64,000 bases of DNA from Halopseudomonas salina (GCF_008641105.1 NZ_VTTI01000001.1:455750-519749); one strand, 5' to 3'. Shown: positions 36,232-45,577, counted from the first letter of the stretch. Made by a program: numbers and translations. Notes: generated from the letters alone by a model not told the origin.

Positions 36232-37599
36232 ATGATATTGGACATCGTCATTCTCGCTGCCGGACAAGGCACCCGTATGCGCTCTGCGCTTCCCAAGGTT
36301 CTTCACCCCGTGGCAGGCAAGCCCATGCTGGGGCACGTCATTGACTGCGCCAGGGCGTTATCGCCACGCCATATTCACGTGGTCATTGGTCATGGCGCGG
36401 AGAAGGTACGCGAGACTCTGGGCGCTGACGATCTGAACTGGGTATTGCAGGGTGAGCAGTTGGGTACCGGCCACGCGGTAGCACAGGCGATACCCCATAC
36501 GAAAGGGGCAGATCAGATACTGGTGCTCTACGGAGATGTACCCCTGCTCAGAAGCAGCACTCTGCGTCGCCTCAGTGAGCAAGCCGGTCAGAACACCCTG
36601 GGTCTGCTTACAGTGACCATGGATGACCCTACCGGTTACGGTCGTATCGTGCGCAATCCCGCTGGGGAGGTTCAGTCGATCGTCGAGCAGAAGGATGCCA
36701 GCGCTGAGCACCTGCTGATTACCGAGGCCAACACCGGGATCATGGCATTGCCGGGCGCCCACGCGGCAGACTGGCTTAACAGTCTCTCCAACGACAACGC
36801 CCAGGGCGAATACTATCTGACCGATGTGGTGGCGCTCGCCGTTGGAAGCAAGACAGGGATCGAGGTCGCGCAGCCAGAGGACGAAGTCGAAGTCATGGGC
36901 GCCAACAATCGTCAACAGCTGTCTGTGCTTGAGCGCGCCATCCAGAGCCGCGAAGCGCTGCGACTGATGACAGAAGGTGTCACCCTGGCGGACCCCGGCC
37001 GTCTGGATGTGCGCGGAACGGTGACTGTAGGTCGCGATATTTTTCTGGATATCAATGTGGTGCTGGAAGGCCAGGTGACCATCGAGGATAACGTTGAAAT
37101 CGGGCCGAACTGTGTGATCCGCAACAGTGTGGTACGCAGGGGCACAGTGATCAAGGCGTTCAGCCATCTGGATGGCGCAGAGGTTGGCGATGAATGTGAC
37201 ATCGGACCTTATGCGCGCTTGCGGCCGGGTACCGTCATGGAGCGGGGGGCCAAGGTCGGCAATTTCGTTGAAACCAAGAAGACCACTATAGGCACTGGCT
37301 CGAAGATCAATCACTTGTCCTATGTCGGTGATGCCTTGATTGGCGAGCAGGTGAATATTGGCGCGGGCACTATCACCTGCAACTATGATGGCGTGAACAA
37401 GTTTGTGACCGAAATAGGCGACCGGGTCTTCATAGGTTCCAATACCGCATTGGTGGCACCTGTCAAAGTGGGAGCCGGTGCCACGACCGGGGCAGGGTCG
37501 ACAATTACGCAGGACGTACCTGCAGGCGCACTGGCGGTTGCCCGTACCCGCCAGCGTGCCATCGAGAATTGGCAACGTCCGGTAAAAAAAGCCGACTGA
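36232..37599 (+). CDS. glmU: Bifunctional GlcNAc-1-phosphate uridyltransferase / GlcN-1-phosphate acetyltransferase
   Basis: Makes UDP-GlcNAc for peptidoglycan and LPS. The 455 residues comprise an N-terminal nucleotidyltransferase ([26 protein letters not shown]) and a C-terminal left-handed beta-helix acetyltransferase of hexapeptide repeats ([35 protein letters not shown] [16 protein letters not shown]). The frame is open upstream through the heptad array, where it would encode repeated LQLAACS units, but ATG 36232 aligns with the family N-terminus. No strong ribosome site is visible. glmS, a usual neighbour in Pseudomonas, is not in the window. Confidence 0.96.
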   Translation: MILDIVILAAGQGTRMRSALPKVLHPVAGKPMLGHVIDCARALSPRHIHVVIGHGAEKVRETLGADDLNWVLQGEQLGTGHAVAQAIPHTKGADQILVLYGDVPLLRSSTLRRLSEQAGQNTLGLLTVTMDDPTGYGRIVRNPAGEVQSIVEQKDASAEHLLITEANTGIMALPGAHAADWLNSLSNDNAQGEYYLTDVVALAVGSKTGIEVAQPEDEVEVMGANNRQQLSVLERAIQSREALRLMTEGVTLADPGRLDVRGTVTVGRDIFLDINVVLEGQVTIEDNVEIGPNCVIRNSVVRRGTVIKAFSHLDGAEVGDECDIGPYARLRPGTVMERGAKVGNFVETKKTTIGTGSKINHLSYVGDALIGEQVNIGAGTITCNYDGVNKFVTEIGDRVFIGSNTALVAPVKVGAGATTGAGSTITQDVPAGALAVARTRQRAIENWQRPVKKAD

Positions 37600-37649
37600 T
37601 TCTGGTCAGTACTCTCTGGTCGGAAATATGACTACACATTTCCCCATGC

Positions 37650-37674
37650 TGTCCTATAGTCAAGAAATAGGACA
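37650..37674. promoter_or_regulatory. Operator-like palindrome over a putative cfa promoter
   Basis: TGTCCTAT and ATAGGACA form a perfect 8-bp inverted repeat with a 9-nt spacer. The left arm overlaps a possible -10, TATAGT (37655-37660), 32 bp upstream of the cfa-like ATG. The position suits a repressor, but the regulator is unknown. Confidence 0.5.
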
Positions 37675-37691
37675 TGCGGGGGAGACTTGTC

Positions 37692-38876
37692 ATGCTGACG
37701 CAACTTTCCAACAGCCTGAGCAAGATGCAGCTGCCATTACGGCTCGCGCTCCAGAATGGTCCCAGTCTGGATCTGGGTCCTGATCCAGCAGTGACTTTGA
37801 AGATTCTTGATAGCGGGCTACTGGCGGAACTGACCCACCCGACGCTGGATGTCCTGGGCGAAGCCTATATCGATCGGCGCCTGGAAATACAGGGGCCGAT
37901 CATGCAGGTGATGGAGATAGCTGACAAACTCAGCATGGCCGCGCCCAGCGACCTCTCCGCATCACCTCTGGAGCGTACCGCCCACGACAAGGCATTAGAC
38001 GCCGAAGCCATCTCTTATCACTATGACCTTTCCAATGATTTCTATCGACTCTGGCTGGACCCGGAGATGGCCTACTCATGTGGCTACTTTCATAGTTCCC
38101 AAGACAGCCTGGCCCAGGCGCAACTGAACAAGTTCGACCACCTGTGTCGCAAATTACGTCTCAAGCCGGGCGAGCGCTTGCTGGATGTGGGCTGTGGTTG
38201 GGGCGGTCTCGCTCGTCATGCGGCAAGGCATTACGGCGTTACTGTCTGTGGCATCACCCTAAGCCAGGCTCAGTTGGATCTGGCGCGACAGATGAATGCT
38301 CAGGCAGGGCTTTCCGAGATAATTGATCTACAGCTTCAGGATTACCGTGATCTGCCAGGTGAGGAACAATTCGACAAGGTAGTCAGCGTCGGGATGTTTG
38401 AACATGTGGGGCATGCGAATCTGGGCGAGTATTTCCGTATTCTGCAGCAGCAGGTCAAGCCTGGGGGGCTTGTCATGAATCATGGCATTACCGCAAAACA
38501 CACGGATGGGCGACCGGTGGGTCGGGGAGCAGGCACCTTCATTGGCCGGTATGTTTTCCCCCACGGGGAATTGCCGCACCTGGCCACCGCCGTCGCCGAG
38601 ATGTCGGAGCAGGGACTGGAGGTGGTGGACGTCGAGAGCCTGAGACAGCACTACGCCCTGACGCTGGAGCATTGGAGCAGCAACCTTGAATCCTCGCTGG
38701 CACAAGCCAGCACACTGGTTTCTGATAAAGCCCTGCGCATCTGGCGCATCTACCTGGCTGGATGCGCCTATGGCTTTCGCAAGAACTGGATCAATATTCA
38801 TCAGATTCTGGCAGTCAGGCCGCACGCCGATGGCAGCCATGAGCTCCCGTTGACCCGGGCTGATATCTATTCCTGA
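37692..38876 (+). CDS. cfa: Cyclopropane-fatty-acyl-phospholipid synthase family methyltransferase
   Basis: SAM-dependent enzyme that methylenates unsaturated acyl chains of membrane phospholipids. The 394 residues have an N-terminal lipid-binding region (about 1-110), the segment ISYHYDLSNDFYRLWLDPEMAYSCGYF, the SAM loop LLDVGCGWGGLARHAA (about 162) and the block VSVGMFEHVGHANLGEYF. ATG 37692 is preceded by GGGGGAG. The upstream palindrome suggests its own regulation. A related C-methyltransferase acting on another lipid cannot be excluded. Confidence 0.88.
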   Translation: MLTQLSNSLSKMQLPLRLALQNGPSLDLGPDPAVTLKILDSGLLAELTHPTLDVLGEAYIDRRLEIQGPIMQVMEIADKLSMAAPSDLSASPLERTAHDKALDAEAISYHYDLSNDFYRLWLDPEMAYSCGYFHSSQDSLAQAQLNKFDHLCRKLRLKPGERLLDVGCGWGGLARHAARHYGVTVCGITLSQAQLDLARQMNAQAGLSEIIDLQLQDYRDLPGEEQFDKVVSVGMFEHVGHANLGEYFRILQQQVKPGGLVMNHGITAKHTDGRPVGRGAGTFIGRYVFPHGELPHLATAVAEMSEQGLEVVDVESLRQHYALTLEHWSSNLESSLAQASTLVSDKALRIWRIYLAGCAYGFRKNWINIHQILAVRPHADGSHELPLTRADIYS

Positions 38877-38956
38877 AATGCATGCCTGGTGACCTAGCGC
38901 ATTGGCGGCACTGTGCTACATTGACTGCCTACTGCTTGCAGGTGACGGAGTACCGG

Positions 38957-39829
38957 GTGACCTTGATACCTCTGACGGAAAAAGACATTCATATTGGCAG
39001 CCCCTTGCCTTGGGATCTGATGGATTCTGAAGGGAAGGTATTGATGGAGCAGTCGCGGATCGTCGACAGTCAGCCCCTGCTTGATCAGTTGTTCAAACTG
39101 GGTATTTATCGGGCTGCGCCGGAGCGCAATGCCGCAGAAGACAAAAACGCCGAAGGTGATGCGCCTCTGGCCAACGAAATGCAGATATCTACGCTCGCCC
39201 AGATACAGTTGGCTCCAGGCGATATGGTGCAATTGCAGACGCTGCATGCCACGCATACCGAGCGCTATCAGGTAAAAATGCTCGGTTTTCATGCGCCAGT
39301 CAGCATCATGGTAACCAGCCCCACGGCTCAGGGAAAACTGGTATTTATCAAGGAAGGGCAACAGTTTCTGGTTCGCGGTTTTGTTGGCAAAGACGCTGTC
39401 GCCTACAAGACACGGGTTCTCAAATCCAACCTCTCGCCATTTCCCTACCTGCATCTTGCCTATCCCGAATCCGTTCAATCAATGCGTATTCGTGGCTCGG
39501 CGAGGGTACCGGTGGAACTGGTTACGTCTGTTGTCGCCCCGCAGGGTAAGGGCGCAGCTAAGATAGTTGATCTGAGCTGGGGTGGCGCGCGAATGTTGTC
39601 GCCGCAGTCAGTGGCCGACAAGGACGACGATGTGACACTCTCCTTCCGGATTAACCCATCGGGTCTGGACGTCTATCTGAGTATCAAAGCCAAGGTGCGT
39701 GCGGTGAGCAAGGACGAAGGCAACAAGGGTCTGGTGGCGACCGGGGTCGAATTCGTTGATCTTAACGAACAGGATCGGCTCTACCTGACCAACATGGTTT
39801 ATCAGAATTTGCTGAAAGATAATCTTTGA
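38957..39829 (+). CDS. YcgR-like PilZ protein (c-di-GMP-responsive, possible flagellar brake)
   Basis: A 290-residue cytosolic protein. Residues 1-60 carry a segment of the type GSPLPWDLMDSEGKVLMEQSRIV, seen at the N-termini of several c-di-GMP proteins. The middle is a YcgR-N-like beta domain, and the C-terminal PilZ domain has RGSAR (about 178) and DLSWGG (about 204), the c-di-GMP contacts. GTG at 38957 is chosen for its GGAG site six bases upstream; longer forms are open. The stop overlaps the next gene's ATG (TGATG). A role in braking flagella is by family analogy. Confidence 0.75.
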   Translation: MTLIPLTEKDIHIGSPLPWDLMDSEGKVLMEQSRIVDSQPLLDQLFKLGIYRAAPERNAAEDKNAEGDAPLANEMQISTLAQIQLAPGDMVQLQTLHATHTERYQVKMLGFHAPVSIMVTSPTAQGKLVFIKEGQQFLVRGFVGKDAVAYKTRVLKSNLSPFPYLHLAYPESVQSMRIRGSARVPVELVTSVVAPQGKGAAKIVDLSWGGARMLSPQSVADKDDDVTLSFRINPSGLDVYLSIKAKVRAVSKDEGNKGLVATGVEFVDLNEQDRLYLTNMVYQNLLKDNL

Positions 39830-40326
39830 TGAGTTGTTCTCAGAGGGTATACCGCTGGAGAGGTGTGGGAGTCTGGATCTGCGGTCTTGCTCTGCTCTTG
39901 AGTGTTTTTGTAGCCAGTGCTGCCGCATCTGTCGAGCGCATTGAGTTGATGCTGGCCGACCAACGCTTTGTAGTCGAGTACGTCGCAGACCCTGACAGCC
40001 GTCGGCAGGGATTGATGGGGCGCAAGAACCTGGCCTCCGGTACCGGTATGTTGTTTGACTTCCCGCAAGGCACTCAGCCGGCGATCTGGATGCGCAACAT
40101 GGTGATCAGTCTGGACCTGTTATATGTTGATGAAACGGGCGAAATAGCGCAGATCTTCCCCAATGTGCCGCCTTGCTCTTCGATGCCGTGCCAGATATAC
40201 CATGCCGACCAGCCGTTGCGCTTTGTACTTGAGGTGCCAGCTGGCACCGCGCGGAATCTGGGGCTTGAAGAAGGTCAGATACTGGATCTGGGCGATTTGC
40301 TCGAAGAACCTGCGCCAAGATGGTAA
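39829..40326 (+). CDS. DUF192 exported protein
   Basis: A 165-residue protein with an N-terminal signal peptide (hydrophobic run WICGLALLLSVFVASAAA) followed by a single DUF192 domain: ADPDSRRQGLMGRKNLASGTGMLFDF, IWMRNMVISLDLLYVD and a C-terminal glycine-turn segment (LGLEEGQILDL). DUF192 proteins are small beta-barrels of uncertain function; a periplasmic location is inferred. It is translationally coupled to the YcgR-like gene and converges on the minus-strand gene at 40337. Confidence 0.85.
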   Translation: MSCSQRVYRWRGVGVWICGLALLLSVFVASAAASVERIELMLADQRFVVEYVADPDSRRQGLMGRKNLASGTGMLFDFPQGTQPAIWMRNMVISLDLLYVDETGEIAQIFPNVPPCSSMPCQIYHADQPLRFVLEVPAGTARNLGLEEGQILDLGDLLEEPAPRW

Positions 40327-40336
40327 ATCCAGTTTC

Positions 40337-40744
40337 TCAGGGGTTAACGCCCGGTGATACCAATTCGCTCGACTCTCGAGGGGGCTCTTGCCAGGTTCCT
40401 TCACTGATTCTTTCACAATAGGCCTTCAGTACCGGCGCATCTGTGGCATCACTGTAATAGTGAATCGATTGCTCATAGGCGACACCCTGGGCTTTCGCTC
40501 CTTCGCATATTCCGTAAGCCCCAGTTGGGCACTGGTCCATAAAATCGATATTGAAGGTCCGGTCGGAAATCTGTGGCTGACAAAAGCTGCTGGAAAATAG
40601 GGTATCTGGAATACTGATGTTCTGCTGACACATTCGAATCGGCAATTCAGCATCGCTCGAGGTAATCAAGCAGGCCTGCTGGGCTAAAGCCTGTGTGCCG
40701 ATGGCGCAGAGCATCATTGATATAAAGGCCTTACGCAGTTTCAT
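40337..40744 (-). CDS. Small secreted cysteine-rich protein of unknown function
   Basis: A 135-residue protein with a clear signal peptide (cleavage likely after TQALA, residue 21). The mature part has six cysteines (25, 39, 55, 72, 80, 110), enough for three disulfides, and no membrane segment. I recall similar proteins in other pseudomonads, sometimes labelled as NADH:ubiquinone oxidoreductase without visible support; nothing here supports that name. Its start overlaps the stop of the CobW-like gene (ATGA), so the two are translated together, which hints at a link to metal supply. Confidence 0.7.
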   Translation of the reverse strand: MKLRKAFISMMLCAIGTQALAQQACLITSSDAELPIRMCQQNISIPDTLFSSSFCQPQISDRTFNIDFMDQCPTGAYGICEGAKAQGVAYEQSIHYYSDATDAPVLKAYCERISEGTWQEPPRESSELVSPGVNP

Positions 40745-41748
40745 GGCAGCTCCCTCTGGCTATGGGTAGACGGTGTTGCAACGGTGGCACGCAGGGCAGA
40801 CTCCAGCTCATGGCCATCGAATGGGCTGCTTGAAATCAGCTCGAGACGATTGTCACGACGCCATGCACTGGGGTGCCAAACCGGCTTATCTCCGGCCACT
40901 GCATTGAAGGACATCCAGCCGTCAGTGGTATGCAGTACGCCCTTGGCACGATGGCAGGAGAATCGATCCAACCAGGAACGCACTTCATCAAGATGAAATA
41001 TCTGATGGGGGTGAATTACCCAGCCAATGCTGTGCTGATCTGTCTGTTGATGTCTATGACAGTGCCAGTCATCAACGTTACGCCAGAGTTTGCCCGGGGG
41101 CAGCGTTGCGTCGGGCAACTGAGGACTGAAACCGTGCCCGGTAAATGTCACAGAGACGGGCAGTTGCGAGAGGTCCAGTACGCCCTGGACGGCACAGACT
41201 GTGGGTACCGGGCGTACTTTCAGTATCAGTGCCGTGCATTGCTCGGATGTCAGCTCTTCGGTTTTATTCAGAACCGCAAGCCCGGCACTTTCCAGGGCCA
41301 GTTGCTGGGGCTCACTCAGCTTCCCGTCTGCCAGGAGCCGGGGCGCATCGATCACCATGATCAACGGTTGCAACGCCAATACGCTCTGCCATGGGTCGGC
41401 AGCCAATTGACGCATCAGAGCCTGCGGATGCCCCAGCCCGGACGCCTCGATAAATAGCCGGTGCGGTCGGGCACGACGTAAAAGCCTGTTCAGCCCGACC
41501 TGAAAAGGTACACCATTAACGCAGCACAGGCAGCCGCCAGGGATTTCTGCGAGCTGCACCCCAGCAGCGTCGGTATGCAACAAAGCCGCGTCTATGCCGA
41601 TCTGACCGAATTCGTTGATCAGGACAGCCCAGCGCTCATGCGCCGGACGTTGTGCCAGTAGACTCCGAATTAATGATGTCTTGCCAGCACCCAGAGGACC
41701 AGCGATCAGGTGGGTGGCCACGTGCTCAATTTTGGAAGAAATAGTCAT
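40741..41748 (-). CDS. CobW/ZNG-type GTPase metallochaperone
   Basis: G3E-family GTPase of 335 residues expected to deliver a metal, often zinc, to client proteins. Landmarks: P-loop GPLGAGKTS (17-25), the metal motif GGCLCC (71-76), the switch region FIEASGLGHPQ, an NKTE base-recognition motif in place of NKxD, and a C-terminal CobW-C domain with several histidines (DDWHCHRHQQTDQH). ATG 41748 gives the family N-terminus; the frame is open to 41784, where its GTG would fall inside parS. It is coupled to the cysteine-rich secreted protein gene. Confidence 0.85.
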   Translation of the reverse strand: MTISSKIEHVATHLIAGPLGAGKTSLIRSLLAQRPAHERWAVLINEFGQIGIDAALLHTDAAGVQLAEIPGGCLCCVNGVPFQVGLNRLLRRARPHRLFIEASGLGHPQALMRQLAADPWQSVLALQPLIMVIDAPRLLADGKLSEPQQLALESAGLAVLNKTEELTSEQCTALILKVRPVPTVCAVQGVLDLSQLPVSVTFTGHGFSPQLPDATLPPGKLWRNVDDWHCHRHQQTDQHSIGWVIHPHQIFHLDEVRSWLDRFSCHRAKGVLHTTDGWMSFNAVAGDKPVWHPSAWRRDNRLELISSSPFDGHELESALRATVATPSTHSQRELP

Positions 41749-41776
41749 CAGGCAAGCATACCGCCAGGTCGCGGGC

Positions 41777-41792
41777 AGTTCCACGTGGAACC
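41777..41792. promoter_or_regulatory. parS: parS centromere site 3
   Basis: GTTCCACGTGGAAC (41778-41791) is the 14-bp perfect parS core, flanked here by A and C. It lies between the CobW-like start and the DUF3301 gene, 22 kb to the right of oriC. Confidence 0.85.
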
Positions 41793-41804
41793 GAAGATGA
41801 CCGA

Positions 41805-42170
41805 TCAGTTCAGACGTTGTCCGAAGGATTCCTGAACGTTGTCCGGGCTACCGCCTGGGAAAGGATGGGGAGCCAGCTCGATATGTCGGAGCCGGGGCCC
41901 GTACAACTCGACATACCCATGGTAACGACGCTCGCCGGTGACGGTAAATTCGAATCCGTAGCGGCGTACCAGGGCAAAGCGCAAACCTTTGCTGCGACCT
42001 ATCCGTACCTTGTTCAGATAGATACTTTCATCCAGCAACTGTACGTCAGCCTGGCGGCAATGCTGCCTGACCAGCGCCAGTGCCCGATCGCGCAACCCCA
42101 GAGTGCGCCATAACCAGAAACCGATAGCGACGGCCAGAATCAAAAGGCCAGCATGACGAAGATCGAACAT
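41805..42170 (-). CDS. DUF3301 membrane-anchored protein
   Basis: A 121-residue protein with one N-terminal membrane segment (HAGLLILAVAIGFWLWRTL) and a basic C-terminal domain (LDESIYLNKVRIGRSKGLRFALVRRYGFEFTVTG). This is the DUF3301 family of gamma-proteobacteria, often next to a cobW-like gene as here. The function is unknown. ATG 42170 follows a GGAAG site; 14 further upstream codons are open but unlikely. It lies just upstream of the CobW-like gene on the same strand. Confidence 0.75.
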   Translation of the reverse strand: MFDLRHAGLLILAVAIGFWLWRTLGLRDRALALVRQHCRQADVQLLDESIYLNKVRIGRSKGLRFALVRRYGFEFTVTGERRYHGYVELYGPRLRHIELAPHPFPGGSPDNVQESFGQRLN

Positions 42171-42260
42171 CGAGCCACTTCCTCGGGAAATACAGAGCGT
42201 CAAGCCTAGCACAGTTGTCGGTTTTGCCTGTCGTGTCTGGGCGGGCCGATAGGGCCCCGG

Positions 42261-43823
42261 TCAGATACCGGTAGCACCCTCGGGGGTGTTGGCTGTCCAG
42301 AGTACAACACGGTTGCGTCCGCTCGTTTTTGCCGCGTACAGTGCCTGGTCTGCCCGCTTGAACAAGCTCTCCATGGTGTCTCCAGGCTCCCAGCCCGCCA
42401 GACCGGCACTGACCTGTAAGCTGAAGGGCTCGCCAGCATGTTCCAGGATCAGCCCATTCACTGCTTCTCGCAACCGCTCAAGCAACTGCATGGAAGCAGT
42501 CGTGTCGGTCTCGGCCAGTAGCAGAACAAACTCTTCGCCTCCGAAACGCGCGAAGATATCTCCTTCACGCAAGACCGCGCGGCACAGATCGGCGAAACGC
42601 TGGAGCGCCTGATCGCCGGCAAGATGTCCATGGTTGTCGTTGATAAGCTTGAAGTGGTCCAGATCCAGTATGGCAAAACTCAACGGGCGCTTATAGCGGG
42701 TCGCCCGTTTGATTGCCAATTGGGCCTCGGCGTTGAAAGCGCGGCGATTGAGAGCGCCAGTCAGGGAATCCTGGGTAGCCAGCAGAAGCAGCTGCTCTTC
42801 CAGTGCCTTGCGATGGCTCACATCGCGGATTTCAACGACCAGATCATCGCTTTTCTCGCCCAGGGGCGCGATGCTGATTTCCGCGGGAAAGTGTTGACCG
42901 TTGGCATGCACAGCGTCCACATCCAGTTGGCTGGCATGGGTACGAGACAAGTGCTTCTGGATCAGGTCGTGGCTGCTTTCGGGAAACAGGGCCAAAACCG
43001 ATTGGTGAACCAGACGATCCCTCGACAGACCACTAAGCTGTTCCAGGCGTAGATTGGCGTCCTGGATCAGACCGGCTTTTACAATCATGACTGCCGAGGT
43101 AGAGGCGCCCAGTAAGCGTTCGAAGCGCATTGCACTGTTACGCGCCTGCTCGGCGTGTTGCTGGCTGTTGGCAAGAATGCGTTGCATGGTCATCAGCGTG
43201 ACGCCGATAAACCCCATGACCAGCGCGGGAATGGCGAAGTTGTATGGCAACAAATAGCTGAACGACTCATAGGGGTTGACGTAGGGCGCGCCGTGCCACC
43301 AGTCGTGGTAACCCAGGTATCCGCGCAGTAGCGTAACGATCGAATATATCAACAAACTGAAGCCTACCAGCAGGCGGGCGGGCCGGGTGGCAGGATCGGA
43401 CTTTTCGCGCAATAAAAGCACTATCGCCTGGACAGGCAGCAGCCCGGCAATCGTCGAATAGATACCCATCAGAAAATCCGAATTGCCTTCATACATCCAG
43501 TAGTGGATGTTGAACAGGACCATCAGGCTGACGCTAAGTGGCACTATCCACCAGGGCAACGGGCGGCCCATGAAACGGAAAATACCCAGGAGGAAGAGCG
43601 CCTCACCCGCCAGCTGACCGGCGTTGCCAAGCACATTCAACGTCGGGCTACCGGTGAGAATGAACCCGATAAACAGGATGATCCCACCGATCAGGGACCA
43701 ACTGCCGGCCATCCAGAATCCGGGGCCGGAGTAAGGCCGAGACATGTGCCACAGGGCAGTTGCTGCAATCGCTACGGCAACCAGTAGACATAATCCCAGG
43801 AGCATGGGGGAGTAGTACAACAA
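42261..43823 (-). CDS. Membrane-bound diguanylate cyclase with PAS domain
   Basis: Makes cyclic di-GMP from two GTP. The 520 residues comprise about seven N-terminal membrane helices (1-225), a PAS-like sensor (about 235-350) and a GGDEF domain. The catalytic motif is GGEEF (about 426-430), with an intact RxxD product-inhibition site (REGD) five residues before it and the metal segment DLDHFKLINDNHGH. The input signal is unknown. With two PilZ proteins and an EAL protein it adds to the c-di-GMP content of the window. Confidence 0.92.
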   Translation of the reverse strand: MLYYSPMLLGLCLLVAVAIAATALWHMSRPYSGPGFWMAGSWSLIGGIILFIGFILTGSPTLNVLGNAGQLAGEALFLLGIFRFMGRPLPWWIVPLSVSLMVLFNIHYWMYEGNSDFLMGIYSTIAGLLPVQAIVLLLREKSDPATRPARLLVGFSLLIYSIVTLLRGYLGYHDWWHGAPYVNPYESFSYLLPYNFAIPALVMGFIGVTLMTMQRILANSQQHAEQARNSAMRFERLLGASTSAVMIVKAGLIQDANLRLEQLSGLSRDRLVHQSVLALFPESSHDLIQKHLSRTHASQLDVDAVHANGQHFPAEISIAPLGEKSDDLVVEIRDVSHRKALEEQLLLLATQDSLTGALNRRAFNAEAQLAIKRATRYKRPLSFAILDLDHFKLINDNHGHLAGDQALQRFADLCRAVLREGDIFARFGGEEFVLLLAETDTTASMQLLERLREAVNGLILEHAGEPFSLQVSAGLAGWEPGDTMESLFKRADQALYAAKTSGRNRVVLWTANTPEGATGI

Positions 43824-43889
43824 AAGGCGTCGTCCTGCTATTGATCAAGGTTCGAGTATAGCCGGTGATGGGGGGTGTTGTATGTGCGA

Positions 43890-44597
43890 TCAGGCCTTGG
43901 CTGTGGGCTGTTTCTCGACCACCAGAACCTGGATGCAACCCGCTTGTGGATAGTGCCAACGCACGTTCAGATCCCAGAAACGGACACCGTATTCCCGTTC
44001 TGGCCCCGGCTGTTGATAGGCTGGTTTGGGGTCCTGAGCCAGGCATTGCTCGATCAGCTCGATAACCGGTTGCTGCAGGCGCAGTGCGTGTTCTCTCGCA
44101 GATTGCCAGGCAGCCGGTTTCCAGGCGACCGGCACCAGGGCGGGTGCACTACTCGCCATATCGTTGCGGGCATCTGCTACATGGTCGGCGTAGGGTACAT
44201 AGGGCTTGATATCCAGTATCGGTGTGCCATCGAGCAAGTCTATGCCCGAAATCAACAGCTTTCCCGGCTCTACGGCGTCCAGGCGAACCACTGATTGGCC
44301 CAAGGGATTAGGCCGGTGGGTCGACCGGCTGGCAAAAACCCCTACACGCTGATTACCGCCCAGACGAGGAGGTCGCACCCGCAGGTAATCGGGACCCGAA
44401 GGGGCTGCGTGAAACACAAATAGCAGCCACAGATGGCTGACATGTTCCAGTCCTGCCAGCGCTTCGGGTTTGTCATAGGGGGCCAACAGCTCGATCACAC
44501 CGCGCGCGGCAGCGGCCAGGCTGGGCTGCCGGGGTATGGCAAACTTTTCGTGGAAACACGAATGCACCACGCCTACGGGCTCGAAGCTATAGGCCAT
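43890..44597 (-). CDS. trmO: tRNA (N6-threonylcarbamoyl-A37) methyltransferase TrmO
   Basis: Methylates t6A37 in certain tRNAs with SAM. The 235-residue protein has the beta-barrel UPF0066 domain with FAIPRQPSLA, LLFVFHAAP, GVFASRSTHRPNPLGQSVVRL and LDGTPILDIKPYVPYAD, then a C-terminal domain. Start ATG 44597 immediately follows the hydrolase gene stop (3-bp gap), so the two are probably co-transcribed. Confidence 0.92.
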   Translation of the reverse strand: MAYSFEPVGVVHSCFHEKFAIPRQPSLAAAARGVIELLAPYDKPEALAGLEHVSHLWLLFVFHAAPSGPDYLRVRPPRLGGNQRVGVFASRSTHRPNPLGQSVVRLDAVEPGKLLISGIDLLDGTPILDIKPYVPYADHVADARNDMASSAPALVPVAWKPAAWQSAREHALRLQQPVIELIEQCLAQDPKPAYQQPGPEREYGVRFWDLNVRWHYPQAGCIQVLVVEKQPTAKA

Positions 44598-44600
44598 GCT

Positions 44601-45536
44601 TTAACCCAGCGACAATGGAGGTATCGAATCGGGATGGTCGGGAACAACGAAATGGCTCCCGCCCTCGATCTCGATCACCTGAAGACTCTCCGCCTGTTGG
44701 GCGCTTGCGCGCATGGCATCGGTTTGCAACACCCGATCCTTACCTGGAACCAGAATGGCTCCACGCTTTACATGTCGGTAGATCTCACTTCCGGTTGCGT
44801 CCATCCAGCCTGCCATGTCCTTAAGATTGGTGACCATGGTGGAGCAGTGCCGTGGATTAAATGGCAGACCCATGATCAGCTCCCGTTTACGGGAGTCGTC
44901 CAGTGGGCCCCAGATGGCGCGATTGCGTGCAGAAATCGGTTGCTGCTGCCACATCGGCAGGTAAAAAGGCACAAACCAGCGCGCCAGGGGGGGCATCGGG
45001 GCATATGGCTTGCCCTGGGGCAGTACGGGGGCCTCCAGAATAACTTCAATGTTCTCGAACAATGCAGGCTGTTGCCGTGCCGCTTCCAGGGTAACGGCTC
45101 CTCCTCTAGAGTGGCCATGGACCCGGACATTGTCGGTAGTAACCAGATTGCGCAGTGCCAAATTCATAACTTCGGCATCATAGGCGATGGTACCTGGGGC
45201 CGTATCTGGAACTCTGCTCCAGGCTGGCACACCGGGACGGCAATCGAGTACGGGGACGTGATAGTCCGCGCTGGTAATCAGAATCAACTCGATGGCCGGG
45301 TCTTCGTAATACGCGGTGAAGTACAGAAAATTCTCCATGAAACCCGGCATCACAACGACACTTGCGCTGGGTGGCTGCCCGCTCGTTCTGCGCGTTATGC
45401 TGGCCTGTCCTACCGTAAATACCTCTCCCTTGAAGGAGGTTGCCTGCTGCTGGGGGATCTCGCGTCTCAGCAGCCAGCGCCGCAAGTACACAACAACCAA
45501 TATTGCCAGGCCAACCAAACCGATTAGCGATTCCAT
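44601..45536 (-). CDS. Membrane-anchored alpha/beta hydrolase
   Basis: A 311-residue protein with an N-terminal membrane anchor (LIGLVGLAILVVVYL) and an alpha/beta-hydrolase fold. The nucleophile elbow is GHSRGG; VPGKDRVLQ and EGGSHFV supply the likely acid and histidine. The substrate is unknown; an esterase or lipase-like role is inference. ATG 45536 is preferred (GGAG site) over an open frame 33 codons longer. A GTGACC/GGTCAC palindrome lies 26 bp upstream. Confidence 0.75.
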   Translation of the reverse strand: MESLIGLVGLAILVVVYLRRWLLRREIPQQQATSFKGEVFTVGQASITRRTSGQPPSASVVVMPGFMENFLYFTAYYEDPAIELILITSADYHVPVLDCRPGVPAWSRVPDTAPGTIAYDAEVMNLALRNLVTTDNVRVHGHSRGGAVTLEAARQQPALFENIEVILEAPVLPQGKPYAPMPPLARWFVPFYLPMWQQQPISARNRAIWGPLDDSRKRELIMGLPFNPRHCSTMVTNLKDMAGWMDATGSEIYRHVKRGAILVPGKDRVLQTDAMRASAQQAESLQVIEIEGGSHFVVPDHPDSIPPLSLG

Positions 45537-45561
45537 CTGAACAACTCCATCAGAATTCCCT

Positions 45562-45577
45562 GTGACCATGTGGTCAC
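45562..45577. promoter_or_regulatory. GTGACC-N4-GGTCAC palindrome upstream of the hydrolase gene
   Basis: GTGACC and GGTCAC arms with a 4-nt spacer lie just downstream of a possible minus-strand -10 (TATGCT, 45590-45585). A further GTGACC is at about 45608. It could be an operator; no regulator is known. Confidence 0.35.
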
